A stretch of 12,495 nt of DNA from an uncultured Bacilli bacterium. Its GTDB lineage: Bacteria > Bacillota_I > Bacilli_A > RF39 > UBA660. A program made the translations under genes and the position numbers. A model generated the notes under the pieces. It saw nothing but the letters and a program-made list of their open reading frames with translations. It did no database searches and was not told the DNA's origin. The stretch covers positions 1-12,495 of the forward strand of contig CAKOHL010000026.1 of assembly GCA_934085635.1 (NCBI GenBank), read 5' to 3'. This document shows positions 6,580 to 12,495 of this stretch, one piece after another (the stretch's first letter is position 1; the number at the start of each line of letters is the position of its first letter).

Positions 6580-8753
6580 TGGCAAGAAAAGGAAAGGTTG
6601 GTAATGTTTTATCTAAAGTATTTGGATTCTTTTTCTTTGGATACTTAGGTATTATGATACTTGGTGGAGCATTTGGAGCAATAACATCGCTATTTGGTAG
6701 TGACGATGAAAATCTAAGTTTAGCAGATGGTTTCACAATATCAAAATATAATGTTGTACTAGATGTAAAAGAAGATAACAAAATAGATGTAACTGAAAAC
6801 ATAACAGTAAACTGGACTTCAAAATACCATCACGGAATATACAAATTCACACCCGAATGGGCAAAATACACAAATAAAAATGGTAACACAATAAAAAGAA
6901 AATCAATAATTACAGACTTAAGATCAACAAGTGACCCATACACTACAGACTGGGTAAAGAAAAAAGCAAGAATAAAAATAGGAGATCCTAAAGAATATGT
7001 AGACTTAGGAGAAAAAACATACGTAATTAAGTATAAATACGATATGGGAAGTGATCCATATAAAAAATTTGATGAATTCATATATCACGCATTCGGAGAC
7101 TACTGGGGAACAGAAATTAAAAATGCCGAAATACAAATAAATATGCCAAAAAGTATAGAAGGATATAATGTTAATTTCTTCACTGATAAAAACAGAATAG
7201 ATAATGTAACAGATTATGTAGATTATGAAGTGGTAGGAAGGACATTAAACGCAAAATTTAATCAAGAAAAATATACAAACGCTCAAAAAGAAGAATACTG
7301 TTCTAATAAAATCAACATAGTAAATGGTATATGCGATTTTGACGAAGACAGCTACTTTAACAAAAAACTAAAAAAATCATTAACAGTTGATATAGAACTT
7401 CCAGAAGGATATTTTGCTAAAGGAAGCTGGAACTATGGATGGAGTTCATTTATAATTACTTTAATAATTTTTGCAATCACTGCCTTCACAATATATAAGT
7501 GGAAAAAATATGGCAAAAACTATCCAAAACCTGCACAGACAGTAGAATTCTATCCGCCTAAATCTATGAGCTCAGCTGAAGTAGGTTATATATATGGCAA
7601 ACAACCAAGTAAAAAACTAACAATATCATTAATCGTACAACTAGCTAGTAAGGGTTACATAAAAATAGATGAAATAAAAGATAAGAAAAAACAAATACAA
7701 ATAACAAACCTAGCACCAACAAGACCTTTGGAACTATCATCATTTGATTCAACACTTCCAAAAAGATTGATAGAAGTAAAAAAACTTAAAGATGCAGATG
7801 ATCACTTAACAAAAAAAGAAACCACAATGATGAAATACCTATTCAAAAAAGAAGATACAAAATCACTTGATACCAATATAGAAAAATTTAATGCTGTAAG
7901 AGATAGTCTAGTTTCAAAAGGCTATATCAAAGTGTTAAGTGACAATGAATTAGATAGATTATCTGATATAGAAACAAAAAGAAAAGAATATGATGAGAAG
8001 GTAAAAGAATACCAAAAAATAATGCTAGAATATCACGAAAAAATGGGTAAAATGCCTAGTCTAACTGATCTCGAAAGAACAGTGTACGATAGATTATTCG
8101 AAAAGGAAGATGTAATCATTTTAAGTGAGCACAAAACATTCTATAAAGCATTTGATGATGTTGAAAAATCACTAAAATCAAAATTAAAAGACACTATTCA
8201 CGATAAAATAGCAACTAAAAAAATGATCTCATCTATAATAACTACTATAATAGTAGCCCTCTTAAGCCTAATATCTTATAAATTTGTAGAAGACTTAAGT
8301 CCAAGCTGGAATATTTTATACACTTTATCATTTATATGTATTGTAATAAACGCATTCTTTACTATATTTATGAAAAGAAAAACAGAATATGGGGAGCAAA
8401 TAACATCACAAATAGAAGGATTTAGAAACTTTTTAATAACAGCAGAAAAACCAAAACTAGAGGCATTAGTAGAAGAAGACCCTAATTATTTCTATAATAT
8501 CTTACCATATACATATGCTCTTAACGTATCTAAAAAATGGATCAAGAAATTCGAAGATATTCCTATGCCAGAAATGGATATGGGTAACTTTGACTATAGT
8601 AGTGACTGGGCATACAATGATTTATATAGTAATGTTTATCGTCCAGAACCAGTATATACAGGAAGTAATTCATCAGGTTGTTCATCATGCGGAGGAGGAT
8701 GCTCTTCTTGCGGTGGTGGCTGCTCATCTTGTGGCGGCGGTGGATCGTGGTAA
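6579..8753 (+). CDS. DUF2207-type membrane protein with six-cysteine (CSSCGGG)3 tail
   Basis: This 724-residue protein is the normal partner of LemA. A hydrophobic N-terminal segment (about 12-38) leads to an extracellular domain (about 50-285) with the DUF2207 pattern: a KYNVVLDVKEDNKIDVTENI start, HHGIY at 84-88 and YDM followed by HAFGDYWG near 154-177. A membrane helix at about 289-307 is followed by a long cytoplasmic part with coiled-coil character (about 462-490), then two helices (about 549-567 and 577-597). The final cytoplasmic or membrane-proximal region ends in an acidic, aromatic linker and the tail: three CSSCGGG units with Cys at 701, 704, 708, 711, 715 and 718, then GSW. Family members commonly end in a Gly-rich run closing with Trp; regular CxxC pairs are less expected. 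The start ATG overlaps the lemA stop, with AAGGTG at 6565-6570 upstream. Function unknown; the tail may be the substrate of the next gene's enzyme (inference). Confidence 0.85.
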   Translation: MARKGKVGNVLSKVFGFFFFGYLGIMILGGAFGAITSLFGSDDENLSLADGFTISKYNVVLDVKEDNKIDVTENITVNWTSKYHHGIYKFTPEWAKYTNKNGNTIKRKSIITDLRSTSDPYTTDWVKKKARIKIGDPKEYVDLGEKTYVIKYKYDMGSDPYKKFDEFIYHAFGDYWGTEIKNAEIQINMPKSIEGYNVNFFTDKNRIDNVTDYVDYEVVGRTLNAKFNQEKYTNAQKEEYCSNKINIVNGICDFDEDSYFNKKLKKSLTVDIELPEGYFAKGSWNYGWSSFIITLIIFAITAFTIYKWKKYGKNYPKPAQTVEFYPPKSMSSAEVGYIYGKQPSKKLTISLIVQLASKGYIKIDEIKDKKKQIQITNLAPTRPLELSSFDSTLPKRLIEVKKLKDADDHLTKKETTMMKYLFKKEDTKSLDTNIEKFNAVRDSLVSKGYIKVLSDNELDRLSDIETKRKEYDEKVKEYQKIMLEYHEKMGKMPSLTDLERTVYDRLFEKEDVIILSEHKTFYKAFDDVEKSLKSKLKDTIHDKIATKKMISSIITTIIVALLSLISYKFVEDLSPSWNILYTLSFICIVINAFFTIFMKRKTEYGEQITSQIEGFRNFLITAEKPKLEALVEEDPNYFYNILPYTYALNVSKKWIKKFEDIPMPEMDMGNFDYSSDWAYNDLYSNVYRPEPVYTGSNSSGCSSCGGGCSSCGGGCSSCGGGGSW
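8679..8741 (+). repeat. Three tandem 21-bp units encoding CSSCGGG
   Basis: Units are at 8679-8699, 8700-8720 and 8721-8741. The amino-acid repeat is exact while the DNA differs mostly at third codon positions (TGT/TGC, TCA/TCT, GGA/GGT/GGC). The units are therefore not a recent copy, and the peptide pattern appears to be kept by selection. The stretch is clearly more G/C-rich than the rest of the window. The last Gly codons also supply the G-rich stretch before the next gene's start. Confidence 0.9.
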
Positions 8754-9739
8754 AAAGATTCGTACTTCAGTGGCACCTTAGTGAAACTTGTAATCTAAAA
8801 TGCTTACATTGCTATCAAGAAAATCATAAACCAATCCAACTAACCTATGATAAATTTATTAACATATATAATCAGTATAAAGAATTATTATCAAAATTAA
8901 AAATGAAAGGCCACATTAATTTAACTGGAGGAGAACCACTTTGTAATCCACACCTTTTCAAAATATTAGATTTAATAAAAAAAGATGAAGACTTAATAAC
9001 ATTCTCAATATTAACAAATGGAACATTAATAAATGAAGAAATTGCAAAAAAAATTAAATCTTATAATCCAAATTATGTTCAAGTTAGTCTTGAAGGTGGC
9101 AAAAGTACAAATGATTACATAAGAGGAAAAGGTACATATGAAAGTATAGGTAAGGGAATAGATAACTTAAAAAAACAAAATATATTCACATCTATTTCCT
9201 TTACTGCCACTACTCTTAATTACAAAGAGTTTCCAAAAGTAGTAAAATATGCTAGAAAACATAAAGTAGATAATGTTTGGTCTGACAGATATATTCCACT
9301 AGGCGATAATATAGATAAACACTTAGCCTTAAACCTAAATCAAACTAGGGAATATCTAGACATAATGAACAATGAAAGAGAAAAATTAAGAAATAAGAGA
9401 AATAATCATACTAGCATATCAATGTACCGAGCACTACAGTTTCAAAAAACTAATGACTTTGCATACGGATGCACTGCAGGTGACACTCTTTTAACTGTAA
9501 TGGAAAATGGAGATTTAGTCCCTTGCAGAAGAATGCCAATTGTAGTAGGAAATTTACTAAAAGATAATATGTATAATTTATATATTAATAATGAAGTTTT
9601 AAAAGAATTAAGAAAGCAAAAAATACCAGATGATTGCAAAGAATGTGAACACTCTGAAATGTGTCACGGTGGATTAAAATGTCTAACATATGCGTTATAC
9701 AAAGACTTAAATCATAAAGATATTGGCTGTGAACTTTAA
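8747..9739 (+). CDS. Radical SAM/SPASM-domain enzyme, putative tail-modifying maturase
   Basis: The product is 330 residues from a GTG start. The radical SAM cluster motif is CNLKCLHC (Cys 15, 19, 22), with TGGEP at 60-64 for SAM binding and later barrel strands such as VQVSLEGG (111-118). The C-terminal part has seven Cys in SPASM-like order: C242-x12-G-x4-C260, then C297-x2-C300-x5-C306-x5-C312, then C328, enough for auxiliary Fe-S clusters. SPASM enzymes include the sactipeptide and ranthipeptide thioether synthases, PqqE, and anSME, which acts on a Cys or Ser of a protein. An ATG at 8678 is in frame but would add a 23-residue Arg/Trp-rich extension that is only another frame of the Cys-Gly repeat. 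GTG 8747 gives the normal distance to the Cys motif. It overlaps the preceding gene by 7 bp, with GGCGG (8736-8740) as a weak SD six bases upstream. Substrate is inferred, not shown. Confidence 0.88.
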   Translation: MVKRFVLQWHLSETCNLKCLHCYQENHKPIQLTYDKFINIYNQYKELLSKLKMKGHINLTGGEPLCNPHLFKILDLIKKDEDLITFSILTNGTLINEEIAKKIKSYNPNYVQVSLEGGKSTNDYIRGKGTYESIGKGIDNLKKQNIFTSISFTATTLNYKEFPKVVKYARKHKVDNVWSDRYIPLGDNIDKHLALNLNQTREYLDIMNNEREKLRNKRNNHTSISMYRALQFQKTNDFAYGCTAGDTLLTVMENGDLVPCRRMPIVVGNLLKDNMYNLYINNEVLKELRKQKIPDDCKECEHSEMCHGGLKCLTYALYKDLNHKDIGCEL

Positions 9740-9816
9740 AAGAAAATAAATTATAAAAAAGCAGACTTATGAATTTTATTTATTCATTTTCTGCTTTAAA
9801 TTTATTTTCTTTTTTT
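9738..9816 (+). terminator. Long composite terminator hairpin after the radical SAM gene
   Basis: AAAAGAAAATAAATT (9738-9752) is exactly complementary to AATTTATTTTCTTTT (9799-9813). Inside it AAAGCAGA (9758-9765) pairs with TCTGCTTT (9790-9797), and inside that ATGAAT (9769-9774) pairs with ATTCAT (9782-9787). A T run extends to 9816. The outer arm begins in the stop codon. Confidence 0.8.
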
Positions 9817-9839
9817 AATAATTATGTTTACATTTAAAT

Positions 9840-9863
9840 ATAGCAAAACTCTTGCTATTTTTT
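9840..9863 (+). terminator. Second, smaller terminator hairpin
   Basis: ATAGCAA (9840-9846) pairs with TTGCTAT (9852-9858) around AACTC, followed by T to 9863. It probably backs up the long hairpin just upstream; no gene lies between them. Confidence 0.65.
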
Positions 9864-9865
9864 CA

Positions 9866-9895
9866 TTTACATTATAAACTATATATAGATATAAT
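9866..9895 (+). promoter_or_regulatory. Promoter of the NlpC/P60-DUF11 surface protein gene
   Basis: TTTACA (9866-9871) and consensus TATAAT (9890-9895) are separated by 18 bp, leaving a leader of roughly 40 bases before the ATG at 9941. Confidence 0.7.
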
Positions 9896-9940
9896 AAATA
9901 TTAGCTCAAAAGTATAAAAAGTGAAAGGCTGGGGATTTAT

Positions 9941-12199
9941 ATGTTAAAAAGAATAGGCTATTTTATAATAGGAGTAATTTGCTGTTTTTTATTGGGGGTC
10001 AATATTAAAGCAGATGTAAAATATACTATAAGTGATAAAAGAAAAGCAGTAGTTGAAACAGCGGAAGCATATTTTAAAAAAGGAAATAGCTATCAATATG
10101 ATAATTATAGAGAAAACAAATTTAGCTCACCGGAAGAAGCAAATAATAACAACAATGTATATGCAGTATGTAGTTCTTTTATAAATCAAATATATTATAA
10201 TACCTTCAAACTAACTTCAATCCCTTATTTATCAACTAACTTTATTGAATATGCTAACAAATATTATAAATCAGATAAAAACCAATATTCAAAAAAATCA
10301 AATAACGAAGCTGACGGAAAATATATATTAAAATATTATGATTCTTATGACAAATTAAAAAATGAATTTACTAATGTCGAACAAGTAATTAAAGATTGGT
10401 CTAATTTTCTAGAACCTGGTGATATAATTATAGTAAATTATAAATTCCTAAGTATGGGACACACTATAATGGTTTATGATGTTGATAAAATTAATCATAA
10501 AGTTACTATCATTGAAAACAATGGTAAAGTATATGATATGGATAGCTATGTTGATTCTTATGAAAAAAATGGTTCAATTGCAAAACACGATCTTTATGAT
10601 TTCTTTAAAAACCTTTATATAGATTCAAAATCAGGGAATCTAATCATAAAACAACTTGCTATAGTGAGATATATTACAGATGATAATAAATACTTATCAA
10701 CAGCAGGTAATGAGTTAAACCTAGGAATGAATACTGCATCAGTTACAAGAATAAACTATCCTAAAATGAATATAACAAAAAGTTCATCAGTTGCAAATAA
10801 AGATGGTAATAAAATAGGAAGTATGAATGTAAATTTAGGAGATACTATAACATATACAATAACTATTAAAAATAATAGTAATGTTGATTATAATAATTTG
10901 ACTATAGAAGAATACCCTGATACAGTTGTTACTGTTAAAGATAATTTAAATAATTACAGTAATAATAAATTATCTTGGAAAATAGCTAAGATAAAAGCAG
11001 GACAATCGTACACAATAAAATATAGTGTTTTGGTACCTAACAGTTCATCATTAAATGGAAAAGTAATTCATTCTACTGGTAAAGTAGGTAACATTGAAAA
11101 TACAAATATTTATCACTATGTTGGGAAATCTTTATCAAACAGTGATAAAACAAAATTATATGAAATATATCAAAGCGCAAGTAATTTAAGTGATTTAGAA
11201 TATATAAATTATATTTATAAACAAATAGGATATGACATTAATTTAAATAATATGGATATTAAAGATATTATCGAATATAAAAATGACAGTTCTTTATTAG
11301 TAAAAAATACTAAAATAAAGGAATCGAATGCTTCAAAAATGATATTTGGTAACTTCTATGGCTTAGCAATAGGGGCAAATACCGATGTTAATGAACAAAA
11401 AATTCACGCTTGGCTAGCTTGGAGAAATAGAAAAGATGATATGACTGTTCAAACAGAAAATACAAAAGAAGTAATGGCTAATTATGCTAATCGTGCAAAA
11501 ACTATAAATAAGAGCATATTAGAAGTGGGAGACATTATAATTGTAAAAAAAGATGGAGTTCAAAATTCTTACATTTATATAAAAGATTCACTTTTAGTGA
11601 GAAAAAATCAATCAGGTTTTTTTGAAAATTACAGTAATGAAAGTTTAAATGTATTTTTAAGAAACTTAGTTGGTAAAAATTATGTGATTCTAAGGCCAGC
11701 CCTTGGTGAGTTAAAAAGCACTCAAAAACCTGAAGAGGAAAAAAAGGATAACGAGACAATTAAAGACGACGAAAAGAAAGATAACGAAGGTAAAGGTAAC
11801 GAGACAATTAAAGACAATGAGAGTAAAGATAATGGAACTGTCAAAAATGATGAGAAGAAGAATAATGAAACTATAAAAAATGACGAGAAGAAAGACAATG
11901 AAGTAATTAAGGATGACAGTAAGAAGGATGACAAAACTAATAATGATAGCAAAACAAATGGCAATGAAACAACTGGAGACAATGAAACAAAAGATAATGA
12001 AGTAACTGATAATAATGAAAAGGATGATAGTGAAACCGTTGATGAGAAGACAAACACAACTGATAATAATCCTAATAAGATTCAAAATTCAAAAACTCCA
12101 ATTAATCGCAAAGCATTCATTTATATAATTAGCTCATTTATAGTAATAGTGTCATTAGCAACCTTTGCAAGTCATATTTTCAAACTTTATAAAAAATAA
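9941..12199 (+). CDS. Membrane-anchored surface protein: NlpC/P60-like, DUF11-like, degenerate second NlpC/P60-like, repeat stalk
   Basis: The product is 752 residues. Residues 1-24 are a signal peptide (MLKR, hydrophobic core, probable cleavage after NIKA). About 30-245 form an NlpC/P60- or CHAP-like cysteine hydrolase domain: C77 in YAVCSSFINQIYY, GDIII at 160-164, H174 in GHTIMVYD, and IENNG at 191-195. Such domains cut cell-wall peptides. About 278-366 is a DUF11-like beta-sandwich (TYTITIKNNSN). About 400-590 repeats the layout of the first domain (LEVGDIIIV at 527-535 against LEPGDIIIV at 157-165) but lacks the Cys and His. Residues 602-700 are an Asp/Glu/Lys/Asn repeat stalk, and 724-747 a membrane helix before KLYKK. 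There is no LPXTG; NSKTP before the helix is only vaguely sortase-like. The ribosome binding site is unusual (GGGG at 9931-9934, or AAAGG at 9924-9928). It is a single-gene unit with flanking terminators. Role: wall remodelling or surface display, inferred from domains. Confidence 0.75.
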   Translation: MLKRIGYFIIGVICCFLLGVNIKADVKYTISDKRKAVVETAEAYFKKGNSYQYDNYRENKFSSPEEANNNNNVYAVCSSFINQIYYNTFKLTSIPYLSTNFIEYANKYYKSDKNQYSKKSNNEADGKYILKYYDSYDKLKNEFTNVEQVIKDWSNFLEPGDIIIVNYKFLSMGHTIMVYDVDKINHKVTIIENNGKVYDMDSYVDSYEKNGSIAKHDLYDFFKNLYIDSKSGNLIIKQLAIVRYITDDNKYLSTAGNELNLGMNTASVTRINYPKMNITKSSSVANKDGNKIGSMNVNLGDTITYTITIKNNSNVDYNNLTIEEYPDTVVTVKDNLNNYSNNKLSWKIAKIKAGQSYTIKYSVLVPNSSSLNGKVIHSTGKVGNIENTNIYHYVGKSLSNSDKTKLYEIYQSASNLSDLEYINYIYKQIGYDINLNNMDIKDIIEYKNDSSLLVKNTKIKESNASKMIFGNFYGLAIGANTDVNEQKIHAWLAWRNRKDDMTVQTENTKEVMANYANRAKTINKSILEVGDIIIVKKDGVQNSYIYIKDSLLVRKNQSGFFENYSNESLNVFLRNLVGKNYVILRPALGELKSTQKPEEEKKDNETIKDDEKKDNEGKGNETIKDNESKDNGTVKNDEKKNNETIKNDEKKDNEVIKDDSKKDDKTNNDSKTNGNETTGDNETKDNEVTDNNEKDDSETVDEKTNTTDNNPNKIQNSKTPINRKAFIYIISSFIVIVSLATFASHIFKLYKK
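11744..12053 (+). repeat. Degenerate 33-bp repeats encoding an 11-residue charged unit
   Basis: The protein unit is close to KDNETIKDDEK. Copies run from residue 602 (for example KDNGTVKNDEK, KNNETIKNDEK, KDNEVIKDDSK) and decay into Thr/Asn-rich shorter versions by about residue 700. Codons vary between copies (GAC/GAT, GAG/GAA, AAC/AAT). It would form an extended spacer through the wall. Antisense frames stay open here only because of the composition. Confidence 0.8.
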
Positions 12200-12251
12200 A
12201 ATTATTGTTTTAAAAGAAATAATTGGAAAAATCAAAATATTACCAAAGGTT

Positions 12252-12290
12252 AACAAGAACTTGTTGAAGCATAATAAGTTCTTGTTTTTA
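12252..12290 (+). terminator. Terminator after the surface protein gene
   Basis: AACAAGAACTT (12252-12262) is exactly complementary to AAGTTCTTGTT (12276-12286) around a 13-base loop, with T to 12289. Confidence 0.85.
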
Positions 12291-12355
12291 TATAACTAAT
12301 AAAGTAAATGTTAGCAAAATATAGGTTTTTACATACAATAAATTAGGTGATTTAA

Positions 12356-12495
12356 ATGGCATTAAAAGGTGTTGTAATAGATGCGGGTCATGGAGGATCT
12401 GACCCAGGTGCAAATGGGAATGGAATAATAGAAAAAGATTTAACATTGCTTATAAGTAAGTATATGTATGATAGATTAAGAGAACTTGGAATACC
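12356..12495 (+). CDS. N-acetylmuramoyl-L-alanine amidase (Amidase_3 type), 3' truncated by window edge
   Basis: Forty-six codons are visible. The opening ALKGVVIDAGHGGSDPGANG is the classic Amidase_3 start, with the first zinc-binding His in DAGHGG and the second ligand Glu expected at IIEKD (residues 24-28). These enzymes are zinc amidases that cut the bond between N-acetylmuramic acid and the stem peptide of peptidoglycan. The start is firm: AGGTGA (12345-12350) lies five bases upstream and an in-frame TAA (12353-12355) directly precedes the ATG. The protein therefore has no signal peptide and the catalytic domain begins at residue 3, as in phage-type lysins and some autolysins. TTAGCA at 12311-12316 and TACAAT at 12334-12339 (17 bp apart) could be a promoter, but the implied start almost touches the ribosome binding site, so I do not list it. 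The rest of the gene lies outside the window. Confidence 0.93.
   Translation, partial: MALKGVVIDAGHGGSDPGANGNGIIEKDLTLLISKYMYDRLRELGI

Noticed and set aside
8678..8746. N-terminal extension of the radical SAM protein from ATG 8678
   Set aside because: The added residues are the +1 frame of the CSSCGGG repeat (Arg/Trp/Leu rich). GTG 8747 gives the usual distance to the Cys motif and the usual short gene overlap.
8515..8781. Alternative frame ORF of 88 codons across the end of the DUF2207 gene
   Set aside because: It is another frame of the tail gene and the start of the radical SAM gene, and shows only composition-driven His/Val/Ala runs; no ribosome binding site.
11744..12053. CRISPR-like array
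   Set aside because: The units are in-frame coding repeats that vary throughout and have no unique spacers.
11535..12085. Open frames on the - strand over the repeat stalk
   Set aside because: They are Ser/Phe/Leu/Ile runs complementary to the Glu/Asp/Lys/Asn repeat and lack initiation signals.
12252..12265. Alternative hairpin AACAAG/CTTGTT overlapping the terminator, as a possible attenuator switch
   Set aside because: The loop would be only two bases, which is not stable in RNA; the 11-bp terminator stem is the credible structure.

Overview
The window is a low-GC, gene-dense stretch with every gene on the + strand. The A/T-rich codons, strong AAGGAGG-type ribosome binding sites, hairpin-plus-U terminators and cell-wall enzymes point to a Bacillota-type (Gram-positive) bacterium. 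My impression, from protein style only, is an uncultured gut Bacilli or Clostridia lineage. Every complete gene ends in TAA or TAG and Trp is always TGG, so the standard bacterial code fits; nine genes are too few to read anything into the absence of TGA stops.

Layout. (1) 1-1209: 3' part of a membrane protein with an extracellular domain. (2) 1221-1373: a tRNA-Cys gene whose -10 box lies inside a strong inverted repeat, closed by a terminator. (3) 1474-2427: a monocistronic sugar-nucleotidyltransferase-type gene with its own promoter and terminator. (4) 2437-5895: an operon of a MarR-like repressor, a fused MacB-type ABC exporter and a CmpB-family membrane protein, with a candidate operator just after the -10 box. 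(5) 5918-9816: a self-contained operon of lemA, a DUF2207-type membrane protein with a C-terminal tail of three CSSCGGG units, and a radical SAM/SPASM enzyme whose GTG start overlaps the end of the tail-bearing gene. (6) 9866-12290: a secreted, membrane-anchored protein with an NlpC/P60-like domain, a DUF11-like domain, a degenerate second NlpC/P60-like copy, a charged repeat stalk and a C-terminal membrane segment. (7) 12356-12495: start of an N-acetylmuramoyl-L-alanine amidase that runs off the window.

The most interesting unit is region 5. LemA/DUF2207 pairs are common and poorly understood. Here the DUF2207 tail is not the usual plain Gly-rich run but a regular six-cysteine array, and the next gene, translationally coupled to it, encodes an enzyme class (radical SAM with a seven-Cys SPASM pattern) that often modifies peptides or proteins, frequently at cysteines. 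The simplest reading is that the enzyme modifies the tail, for example by thioether cross-links. This is inference from context and is untested.

Region 4 looks like an efflux system for a drug or antimicrobial peptide with local autoregulation. Regions 6 and 7 concern the cell envelope. No mobile elements, CRISPR arrays, phage genes or rRNA genes were seen. No gap without a gene exceeds about 205 bases; the two longest (1335-1536 and 9740-9940) hold the terminators and promoters listed.
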